From positions 1 through 56,582 of the forward strand of contig JAUCBJ010007225.1 of NCBI GenBank assembly GCA_032718475.1: a stretch of 56,582 nt of DNA, given 5' to 3'. This stretch comes from Nemertoderma westbladi (Eukaryota; Xenacoelomorpha; Nemertodermatida; Nemertodermatidae). The position numbers and the translations under genes were made by a program. Every line of letters starts with the position of its first letter. Positions within the stretch are counted from its first letter, which is position 1. Of the stretch, positions 32,399-41,431 are shown one piece after another. The notes beneath the pieces are model-generated. The model was not told the DNA's origin. It saw nothing but the letters and a program-made list of their open reading frames with translations, and made no database searches.

Positions 32399-32788
32399 CT
32401 TGAAGATGTGGTAAACATTCTACCACGTGAGTTTATAAAGGAAGGAAACTTATACAAACATAAAAATAATGATATAAAAGAGTATTGGGGAGAAATTACG
32501 TTAAAAGTTAATGGTAAACTTCAGTTGAGTGTGAATAGTAGAGGAAAGCACAACCCGAAAGCAGATCGCGTTTATGACCTTAAATATTACGACGCAAAAC
32601 TTATTGAAATGGTTAAGAATGATGGATCCGTGGAATTCTACGTTTCTCTTATCCCGCGTGTGAATGCGACTAAGAAGTACCAGCTTCTCTCGTTTGATGC
32701 CAGAACCGGTGATGCTGGTAAAAAAGAAAGTTCCATCTGGCTCTCCGCTATCACTCAGGAAGGCGGTGCTCGCCTTTTACACTCCTAA
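32399..32788 (+). CDS. PH-like host gene, last coding exon
   Basis: 130 codons including the stop, starting LEDVVNILPREF directly after a good acceptor (TATTTCCAG). The sequence follows the PH-domain plan: IKEGNLYKH (first strand), EYWGEITLKVNGKLQLSV, VYDLKYYDAKLIEMV, SVEFYVSLIPR, KKYQLLSFDARTG, and a C-terminal helix with the invariant-type Trp (SSIWLSAITQ). PH domains bind phosphoinositides or proteins at membranes. With exon 11774-12127 it would make a 247-residue protein. There is no basic phosphoinositide signature I can be sure of. A MITE begins 20 bases after the stop. The pairing of the two exons is inferred from phase and splice signals. Confidence 0.6.
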   Translation, partial: LEDVVNILPREFIKEGNLYKHKNNDIKEYWGEITLKVNGKLQLSVNSRGKHNPKADRVYDLKYYDAKLIEMVKNDGSVEFYVSLIPRVNATKKYQLLSFDARTGDAGKKESSIWLSAITQEGGARLLHS

Positions 32789-32807
32789 TTACTGATCCTA
32801 TTTTCAT

Positions 32808-33190
32808 AAGGCCCGTTTCCGCGCTGCTTTTTTATGTGAGGTATTCTGAGCTTTTTTTGAGCAGTTTTTTCTAGCTATTTTTGATCTTTTTTCAAGCTTT
32901 TTTTTGAGCTTTTTTTCAAGCCTGCTATGCCTTTTATAAAACGTTCAGTTAAAATTAAGATGTAATATGAATGTTCTAGAATTAGATAATTATGATATTC
33001 GCACAGCTTTATTTGAGCTTTTTTTCTAGCTTGTTTTTTTTAGCTTTTTTGGAGCTTTATTCTATATTTTAGGTTATAGCATTCGAAAATGCTCAGATTC
33101 ATCTTGAAGCAATTAATTTCTAGAAATTGTTTTAACTAAAAAAAAGCTTGAAATAAAGCTCAAAACAAAGCAGCGCGGAAACGGGCCTTT
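32808..33190. repeat. MITE with 23-bp inverted ends in the 3' UTR
   Basis: Ends AAGGCCCGTTTCCGCGCTGC (plus TTT) and their exact reverse complement, 383 bp apart. The interior is built of AGCTTTTTTT-type repeats. I could not settle the target duplication. Confidence 0.85.
33152..33157 (+). terminator. Candidate poly(A) signal supplied by the MITE
   Basis: AATAAA lies inside the right part of the MITE, about 365 bases after the stop codon of the PH-like gene. It is the first such hexamer I see downstream of the stop. Confidence 0.35.
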
Positions 33191-33920
33191 TCTTTAGTGA
33201 TGGCTTCGTTAAGGGATATTTTCTAGATAAACGCGGATGATAACTCTAACGAATAATTATATAATTAATTCAATTGAAATGCTTTATTAATTATTTGAAC
33301 ACGATAAGCCCCCACCACCCTCCCCCCACACACATGGGGAGCGTTTGGTAAATTGAAACGGCGCTACTCGGATTCTTATATTAATATAACCTTACACCTA
33401 ATTTTACGTCACTGCACGGTCAGCTTTACCCTTTGTATACTAAAGTTTTTATTCTTATCGCCACATAGACATAATCTAAACAATTAAATATGCACTGCGA
33501 AGTTATGTACTCATGTACAATAATTATTAGCAATGCGAATTGAAAGGAAGTGCAGGACAATAACATCCGCAATTTTACTAATTATTGTTATGAAAATATA
33601 ACTAAAGGATGCCAATTAAGTAGAATTAAAATATTACATATTATAGCCACAATGTCCCTCTTGCAAACACCCCAAGGATGCATCTATGACGGTACATGCG
33701 GGAACTTGAAAGTTCAAAATATTTAAAATTTTATGTCAAACACACAGGCAATATCACCGAAAAAAAAATCAAAAAACACAATATATATATATCGATATAT
33801 ATTACTGTACAAAATACTGTCAGTATTGCACTGAGTGTACATTTTAATGTTTAATGGGGGGTGGGCAAAATAATTAATTTAAGTAACCATTGCGATATTA
33901 AACAATGTGCAGCATGATTT

Positions 33921-34187
33921 GTCGCGGTGTCCGAGTGGATACGGCGCCTGTACTGGTTAAACTATAGTTTTTGGTGGCGCAGGTTCGAATCCAACTAAAG
34001 GCTGTAGAAATTTCGCACTGTTGTGTCACTGGGCAAGACACTTTAGACAATAGTGCCTACGCCAACCCAGCGGTATAATGGGAACCTGGCTTGCTGGAGT
34101 AATGATAATAAAAGCGCTGAGTATGCCGAGCGTAGAAAAGCGCTACCGGTATACGTACTGTATAAATAATCAATATTATTATTATTT
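33921..34187 (+). mobile_element. tRNA-headed SINE with CORE-like middle
   Basis: The head starts GTCGCGGTGTCCGAGTGG and has B box GGTTCGAATCC at 33982-33992, resembling a Leu/Ser-type tRNA. The body has GTGTCACTGGGCAAGACACT, GTATAATGGGAACC and AAGCGCTGAGTATGCC, and the tail is (ATT)n. The GGGCAAGACACTT block resembles the conserved central domain of CORE/MIR-type SINEs. It is not a functional tRNA: the anticodon arm is disrupted. Confidence 0.8.
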
Positions 34188-34440
34188 AACCCAACTACAG
34201 TATAAGACATCACAATAAATAAACAAAATGCTACTAAAATGTTTCTTGCTGTTGTCCTGTCTGGAATTTTCAATATTCAATTGATGTATTTCACACTGCC
34301 ATTAAAAGATGTAGTCTACTCTATTTAGTACTACTACTACTAGGTCGAGCGAGCTCGGGCAGTATATGTTATAGCCGGTCGTCCAGTCCACCACGTCTCC
34401 AGCTGCTGTTTATGACTGCCCTTAGTATTCTTGTGTAGCA

Positions 34441-34500
34441 ACCAGTGTGAATCCCAGATCTTCACCCTTTGTGGCCTTCCCCATTGCGTAATCCAGTCCA
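34441..34500 (-). pseudogene. Short LINE A-family fragment
   Basis: About 60 bp matching 12966-13020 of LINE A (shared CCAGATCTTCACCCTTTGTG and CATTGCGTAATCCAG), with no further coding on either side. Confidence 0.7.
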
Positions 34501-35814
34501 TGTCAATGTGTGAACCGCCTCGGCGGATTCCGAGTGGCCCACTCTCCCATGTGTGTACTGGACTTCGGATCTTCCGTACACCAACATGGTCAGGTCAGAT
34601 CCAAATATTCACCTGAGACCGCCAAATGGCGCGCTATATGAAGTACCGTGCAGACAATGATGATAATACCAATTTGGTATGGGAGCCCATTTTTCACAAC
34701 TCCTCTACTAAAACGGGTGGAAATTAACCCAGCTCATCGGATTTGTCGGCCCTAAAAACCCTTATCCCCAAAAAATGTATTTGTTATATTATAAATGTAT
34801 TGTGGTTTTTAAACTAACACAAATAAATCAATTACACCTAAAATCAATAATCAATCACAATTATATTATGTGAAAAATCGCTAACATTAATGGATGTAAT
34901 GTGTTAATGAATGAATGTATTAAAAATTGGATAGTTTACAAGATATAGCAATTAATGTGTAACAGGCCAGTGAAAAAATTTTTCAAAAAAATAATGAAAT
35001 ATATTTTCAAATAATAAATATATATTACTTGGGAAAAATGTAGAACTTTTTCACTATTCACGAGGTAATTTATTTACCGAGCGCCATGCCAGCGAGGTTG
35101 ATAAATGGTCGAAAGAATATTCAAGTAAAGTTCCATGTTGTTCCCACGCAATATAATATATACTTATCCTTAAAAATTTGTACTTTTTTGTTGTCTAATT
35201 CTTTAAAATCAAATAGGCTGACTTGTCAGGACTTTCCAGAGTTCGCTATATTATGTAGGTCTGTCTGTCTGTTTGTCAATGTTATCTTTTGTATTATTAT
35301 GTTTAAATTATTACATTTGTTGAATAATTAATGATATAAATAATTAATACATGTTTTCTAGAACGTTGTGTATATATTAGAACGTTGTGGCTTTCTTTAA
35401 TAAAATATAGAGCGATTTAGTGGTACCGAATAAATTGAACTGCAGTATTTTACTATATTGCTTCCATAGTTACTGCGATTCATATTATTGTACTCTTCAA
35501 CTCCTGACGCTGCTTTACTCAAAGTTAAATAATTTAGTGTTCTCGAATATTTCGTCTCTAGAGAGCCGCTTAACTACATAAACCAATATTGGATATTGAG
35601 TTCCGTTTTGGAGTTCGTCTTGCAGACACTAAAGTTGCAAGTGCGACTTTACTCTCTTTTCTACTTCGATGATCTTTCAACACATGTAATACAATTTGGA
35701 AATTCTCAGAAATATTTATTTCTCATATTTTACTTGTCTTAATATATATATATCGGGGAAAAGAAAAATCCATGAAATCCTTTTGGTTACTTTTTTAGCT
35801 TTTAGCTAGGAAAA
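34501..35814. other. AT-rich sequence, no gene recognised
   Basis: Includes a short TCTG run near 35261 and an 81-codon frame at 35086 with no recognisable features. I see nothing else. Confidence 0.45.
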
Positions 35815-36076
35815 AGTAATAATAATATAATAATAATAATATATATATTTATATAGCGCTAATACCAAAATAAGACATTTAAGCTCTAAGCGCTTTTATT
35901 TCTAAAAATGAGTCCAGGTACCAGTTTTTAAAATAATCCAAAGATTAAATCACTTAGCGATCTACTAAGGTGAGTTCAGTTAAAATAAATACTTGATTTA
36001 AAAAACTTTAAAAACGCGCAGCAGGAGATAGGTAATTACTAATTACAATTATAAATTCGACGATGAATCCTCCCTT

Positions 36077-39000
36077 TCACGATTGGTATTCTTCAATGAA
36101 GTGGTGTGTCTTAAGACGCGATTTAAATAGTGTTAATGAGTTAATGTGCCGCAATTCACTCGGGAGTGCATTCCAGACTAGTGGGCCCGCAATAGAGAAT
36201 GCTCGGCGTCCATAGTTGCTAAGATTATATCTCGGGACAGACAATAAATTAGCAGATCCAGATCGCAAATCACGAGGTGGTTCATATCTATTGAGAAGAT
36301 CCGTTAAATATTGTGGTGCTAGGCCATGCAAACATTTAAAAACAGTCATTGCGATCTTGAAGTCGATTCTACGCTTAACTGGCAACCAATGTAATTGCTT
36401 TAAAACTGGTGTAATATGATCCCTCCTACCGATTTTACATAGTAACCGCGCAGCACAGTTTTGGACGTATTGTAATCGCTTTATGGACTTATTGGATAAT
36501 CCGAAATAAAGAGCATTATTGGAGTCCAATCTAGATGATATCAATGCGTGAATTACTGTTTTAAGATGGTTTTTAGGTAGGTATAACTGTATGCGCGACA
36601 AGTTTCTCAGTTGATGAAAGCAACTACGAACCACATTAGAGATTTGTTTATCAAACATCATATGTTGATCGACAACAAAGCCAATATTCCGTGCAGAGGA
36701 AGTATTAAACACCTGGTTATTTTCAATATGCAAACTTTGAGTTGGCACTAGTTGGGAGAACTTTGACTGACATACTATGAATTCTGTTTTGTCAGGGTTC
36801 ATCTTCATCCAGTGTCTAGTCATCCATTGCTTTACTTCAATTATACATTTTTCACTTAACAGTATCGCATTAGACAAGTTTTCACGCTTGAACGAAATAT
36901 ATATTTGTGTATCGTCGGCATACAAATGATACCCAAGACCATATTTAGCAATAACGCGGGATAGTGACCGAGTATACAGTGTGAAAAGCAGGGGTCCAAG
37001 TACCGAACCTTGTGGTACACCATACCGCAATGTTCTGGAAGCAGATTGTGCTGAGCCTATCTGAACCTTCTGTGTCCGATCTGACAAATAAGATTTGAAC
37101 CAATTTAGAGTCTGGCCGTAGATACCAAAATCGTTCTTTAGAGTGGAAAGCAATATATCGTGATCGATCGAATCGAAAGCAGCGGATAAATCTAGCATTA
37201 TCAAAATAACACTCTCACCATCATCAATGCATCGTAAAACGTCGTTATTTACACGCAATAAGGCGGTCTCAACACTGTGTGCGCTACGATAGGCACTCTG
37301 AAAAGGTTCATGTAGTGAGTTTATAGTTAAATGATGCATTAACTGTCTTGCAACTACTCTCTCCGTGAGTTTAGCTATATACTTTAGATTAGATATTGGT
37401 CTGAAGTTGTTTAGAACATTTGGATCAAGGCGCACTTTCTTAATAAGGGGCCGTAATATTGACTCCTTGAAGAGGATCGGTACTTTTGCAGTAGAGAGTG
37501 ATAAGTTGATGATTAATACAAACACTGGAATCAATAAGTGGATGCAACCCTTCAGGATTGTAGAAGGTAGGGGATCTCCGGGACCGGTTTTTATTGGTGT
37601 CGTTTTAACAAGATCAGATAAAGATTGCACTGTTACTGGTTCAAACTCGGTGAAAAGCTCGCTTGAAGAGGTGATGTTACTTTGTGATACAGATACATCC
37701 TTCTCATTTTCACAATCATTAATTCCAGCATATCCTTCAGAAATATCCTGACGTATTTCTTGGACTTTAGTATCAAAGAATTTTGAAAAATCTTCGCATA
37801 ACATCATATCATTATCACGAGATGGCAGCACATTTGCACTGTTGGGGGACACTAAAAATTGAATTGTCTTGTATAAAACCCGTTGATCACCACCACCAGC
37901 TTCTATGATGCCTTTATAGTAGTCTCTCTTTGTGTTATCAATTAACTTTGACAATTTCCGACAGTGATCACGATATATAAGTAGATCGCAAGTTAATTTA
38001 GACTTCCGATAGTGTCTTTCCAATTGCCTTCTGACACGCTTTGCTTGAGCTATTTCTGTGGTGTACCATTTTCCACTGATTGTTCGTGGCTTTGACGATT
38101 TCTGGCGTAAAGGAGCGTGCTTATCTAAGATATTCAATAATACATTATCAAAATTTGCAGCAAATTCATTTATATCACTTGGGTCATCAGCCTGATTAAA
38201 TAATGTACTTTGTTGAATGTCTTGCAATAATACATTGATATTAATAGATTTTAACTTACTTGTTCTGGTCCAATCTTCTTTTATTTTAGGTTTTCTGTGA
38301 AGAAAGGTAAATTGAACAGGAAAATGATCTGAAAGACCTATGTCCTTGACATTTACATTATTAATATCCAAACTGGTTTCATCACGTACTAAGATCAAAT
38401 CCAAAGTGTTACCACATCGATGAGTAGGTTCAGTAACGAGTTGGATTAGGCCAAAGCAATTACACAACTCATTGAACTCCATTGCGTCCTTATTATTGAT
38501 TATATCGTTCATGTGAAAGTTGAAATCTCCTACCATTATTAGTTCACCGGGGGCAAGGACAATACATTGCATAAAATCTGAGAATTCAGAAATAAAATTG
38601 TCGACAGTGAGCTTATTTTTAGTTGAAGGATGTATTCTATAGATAATGATAATTCGAATTAAGGTATCGGATTTACTACAGGTTAGCTCCATAAATTCGA
38701 AGGATTTGTATTGTAATGATTTATCTGTTTTATCCTTCAGATCAAGCTGAATTTTTGACACACAAGCTATTCCACCCCCGCTTTGAGCAATTTGACTATA
38801 TATTCTAGGGTTTTGTTGGAACCTGTAGATCAGATCACTAGTGAAAGTATTTTCAACTGGTATGTCATCATCATTACCTGACAACCATGACTCAGTGACA
38901 GCCAAAATATCAATATTATTTTCATCCATAAAATCACGTAAATAATCTGCTTTGTGACGCAGAGAGCGCGTATTAATATTACAAAATTTAATATAATCTA

Positions 39001-41431
39001 ATTTACGTTGATCTATCAAGTTTCCAGCTGAACTGTTTACATTATTGACAATATCATTACTGCCGGTACAGCCGGTACCGGATATATAATCGATGGTAAC
39101 GAGACTGTTTACATTATTGACACTTTCATTACAGGCCGAATCATAATCACTAACATTTCCAGAACTGTCTACATTATTGACAATGTCATTACTGCCGGTA
39201 CCGGATATATAATCGTTGGTAACGAGACTGTTTACATTATTGACACTTTCATTACAGGTTGATTTATAATCACTAACATTTCCAGAACTGTCTACATTAT
39301 TGACAATATCATTACTGCCGGTACCGGATATATAATCACCGGTAACAAGACTGTTTACATTATTGACACTTTCATTACAGGTTGATTTATAATCACTAAC
39401 ATTTCCAGAACTGTCTACATTATTGACAATATCATTACTGCCGGTACCGGATATATAATCATCGGTAACGAGACTGTTTACATTATTGATACTTTCATTA
39501 CAGGTTGATTTATAATCACTAACATTTCCAGAACTGTCTACATTATTGACAATATCATTACTGCCGGTACTGCCGGTACCGGATATATAATCGATGGTAA
39601 CGAGACTGCTTACATTATTGACACTTTCATTACAGGTTGATTTATAATCACTAACATTTCCAGAACTGTCTACATTATTGACAATGTCATTACTGCCGGT
39701 ACCGGATATATAATCGTTGGTAACGAGACTGTTTACATTATTGACACTTTCATTACAGGTTGATTTATAATCACTAACATTTCCAGAACTGTCTACATTA
39801 TTGACAATATCATTACTGCCGGTACCGGATATATAATCACCGGTAACAAGACTGTTTACATTATTGACACTTTCATTACAGGTTGATTTATAATCACTAA
39901 CATTTCCAGAACTGTCCACATTATTGACAATGTCAATACTGCCGGTACCGGGTATATAATCGTTGGTAACGAGACTGTTTACATTATTGACACTTTCATT
40001 ACAGGTTGATTTATAATCACTAACATTTCCAGAACTGTCCACATTATTGACAATGTCAATACTGCCGGTACCGGGTATATAATCGTTGGTAACGAGACTG
40101 TTCACATTATTGACACTTTCATTACAGGCCGAATCATAATCACTAACATTTCCAGAACTGTCTACATTATTGACAATATCATTACTGCCGGTACCGGATA
40201 TATAATCACCGGTAACAAGACTGTTTACATTATTGACACTTTCATTACAGGTTGATTTATAATCACTAACATTTCCAGAACTGTCTACATTATTGACAAT
40301 ATCATTACTGCCGGTACCGGATATATAATCACCGGTAACGAGACTGTTTACATTATTGACACTTTCATTACAGGTTGATTTATAATCACTAACATTTCCA
40401 GAACTGTCTACATTATTGACAATATCATTACTGCCGGTACCGGATATATAATCACCGGTAACGAGACTGTTTACATTATTGACACTTTCATTACAGGCCG
40501 AATCATAATCACTAACATTTCCAGAACTGTCTACATTATTGACAATATCATTACTGCCGGTACCGGATATATAATCACCGGTAACAAGACTGTTTACATT
40601 ATTGACACTTTCATTACAGGTTGATTTATAATCACTAACATTTCCAGAACTGTCCACATTATTGACAATGTCAATACTGCCGGTACCGGGTATATAATCG
40701 TTGGTAACGAGACTGTTCACATTATTGACACTTTCATTACAGGCCGAATCATAATCACTAACATTTCCAGAACTGTCTACATTATTGACAATATCATTAC
40801 TGCCGGTACCGGATATATAATCACCGGTAACAAGACTGTTTACATTATTGACACTTTCATTACAGGTTGATTTATAATCACTAACATTTCCAGAACTGTC
40901 CACATTATTGACAATGTCAATACTGCCGGTACCGGGTATATAATCGTTGGTAACGAGACTGTTCACATTATTGACACTTTCATTACAGGCCGAATCATAA
41001 TCACTAACATTTCCAGAACTGTCTACATTATTGACAATATCATTACTGCCGGTACCGGATATATAATCACCGGTAACAAGACTGTTTACATTATTGACAC
41101 TTTCATTACAGGTTGATTTATAATCACTAACATTTCCAGAACTGTCTACATTATTGACAATATCATTACTGCCGGTACCGGATATATAATCATCGGTAAC
41201 GAGACTGTTTACATTATTGACACTTTCATTACAGGTTGATTTATAATCACTAACATTTCCAGAACTGTCTACATTATTGACAATATCATTACTGCCGGTA
41301 CCGGATATATAATCACCGGTAACAAGACTGTTTACATTATTGACACTTTCATTACAGGTTGATTTATAATCACTAACATTTCCAGACCTGTCTACATTAT
41401 TGACAATGTTATTACTGCCGGTACCGGATAT
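36077..41431 (-). CDS. LINE endonuclease-reverse transcriptase with repeat-coded N-terminal extension
   Basis: The frame is open for about 1785 codons. The conserved enzyme starts near 39000. Endonuclease: FCNINTRSLRHK, AVTESWLSGND, MVGDFNFHMND and GLSDHFPVQF. RT: PISNLKYIAKLTERV, FQSAYRSAHSVETALLRV, MLDLSAAFDSIDHDIL, GVPQGSVLGPLLFTLY and HLYADDTQIYISF (catalytic YADD). The C-terminal region has LKQLHWLPVKRRIDFKI and AFSIAGPLVWNALPSELRHI. All key residues are present, so the enzyme looks intact. Upstream, about 19 repeat units of 41 codons (NSLVTGDYISGTGSNDIVNN-type) are read in frame. I see no ATG in the units, so where translation starts is unclear; the first ATG after the array lies inside the endonuclease. 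Confidence 0.85.
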   Translation of the reverse strand: MSGTGSNNIVNNVDRSGNVSDYKSTCNESVNNVNSLVTGDYISGTGSNDIVNNVDSSGNVSDYKSTCNESVNNVNSLVTDDYISGTGSNDIVNNVDSSGNVSDYKSTCNESVNNVNSLVTGDYISGTGSNDIVNNVDSSGNVSDYDSACNESVNNVNSLVTNDYIPGTGSIDIVNNVDSSGNVSDYKSTCNESVNNVNSLVTGDYISGTGSNDIVNNVDSSGNVSDYDSACNESVNNVNSLVTNDYIPGTGSIDIVNNVDSSGNVSDYKSTCNESVNNVNSLVTGDYISGTGSNDIVNNVDSSGNVSDYDSACNESVNNVNSLVTGDYISGTGSNDIVNNVDSSGNVSDYKSTCNESVNNVNSLVTGDYISGTGSNDIVNNVDSSGNVSDYKSTCNESVNNVNSLVTGDYISGTGSNDIVNNVDSSGNVSDYDSACNESVNNVNSLVTNDYIPGTGSIDIVNNVDSSGNVSDYKSTCNESVNNVNSLVTNDYIPGTGSIDIVNNVDSSGNVSDYKSTCNESVNNVNSLVTGDYISGTGSNDIVNNVDSSGNVSDYKSTCNESVNNVNSLVTNDYISGTGSNDIVNNVDSSGNVSDYKSTCNESVNNVSSLVTIDYISGTGSTGSNDIVNNVDSSGNVSDYKSTCNESINNVNSLVTDDYISGTGSNDIVNNVDSSGNVSDYKSTCNESVNNVNSLVTGDYISGTGSNDIVNNVDSSGNVSDYKSTCNESVNNVNSLVTNDYISGTGSNDIVNNVDSSGNVSDYDSACNESVNNVNSLVTIDYISGTGCTGSNDIVNNVNSSAGNLIDQRKLDYIKFCNINTRSLRHKADYLRDFMDENNIDILAVTESWLSGNDDDIPVENTFTSDLIYRFQQNPRIYSQIAQSGGGIACVSKIQLDLKDKTDKSLQYKSFEFMELTCSKSDTLIRIIIIYRIHPSTKNKLTVDNFISEFSDFMQCIVLAPGELIMVGDFNFHMNDIINNKDAMEFNELCNCFGLIQLVTEPTHRCGNTLDLILVRDETSLDINNVNVKDIGLSDHFPVQFTFLHRKPKIKEDWTRTSKLKSININVLLQDIQQSTLFNQADDPSDINEFAANFDNVLLNILDKHAPLRQKSSKPRTISGKWYTTEIAQAKRVRRQLERHYRKSKLTCDLLIYRDHCRKLSKLIDNTKRDYYKGIIEAGGGDQRVLYKTIQFLVSPNSANVLPSRDNDMMLCEDFSKFFDTKVQEIRQDISEGYAGINDCENEKDVSVSQSNITSSSELFTEFEPVTVQSLSDLVKTTPIKTGPGDPLPSTILKGCIHLLIPVFVLIINLSLSTAKVPILFKESILRPLIKKVRLDPNVLNNFRPISNLKYIAKLTERVVARQLMHHLTINSLHEPFQSAYRSAHSVETALLRVNNDVLRCIDDGESVILIMLDLSAAFDSIDHDILLSTLKNDFGIYGQTLNWFKSYLSDRTQKVQIGSAQSASRTLRYGVPQGSVLGPLLFTLYTRSLSRVIAKYGLGYHLYADDTQIYISFKRENLSNAILLSEKCIIEVKQWMTRHWMKMNPDKTEFIVCQSKFSQLVPTQSLHIENNQVFNTSSARNIGFVVDQHMMFDKQISNVVRSCFHQLRNLSRIQLYLPKNHLKTVIHALISSRLDSNNALYFGLSNKSIKRLQYVQNCAARLLCKIGRRDHITPVLKQLHWLPVKRRIDFKIAMTVFKCLHGLAPQYLTDLLNRYEPPRDLRSGSANLLSVPRYNLSNYGRRAFSIAGPLVWNALPSELRHINSLTLFKSRLKTHHFIEEYQS

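Noticed and set aside
33921-34000. Functional Leu/Ser tRNA gene
   Set aside because: A and B boxes are good, but the anticodon and acceptor stems are disrupted and a SINE body with an (ATT)n tail follows.
35086-35331. 81-codon frame with a hydrophobic C-terminus
   Set aside because: AT-rich DNA yields Leu/Phe/Ile-rich chance frames, and no supporting signal is seen.
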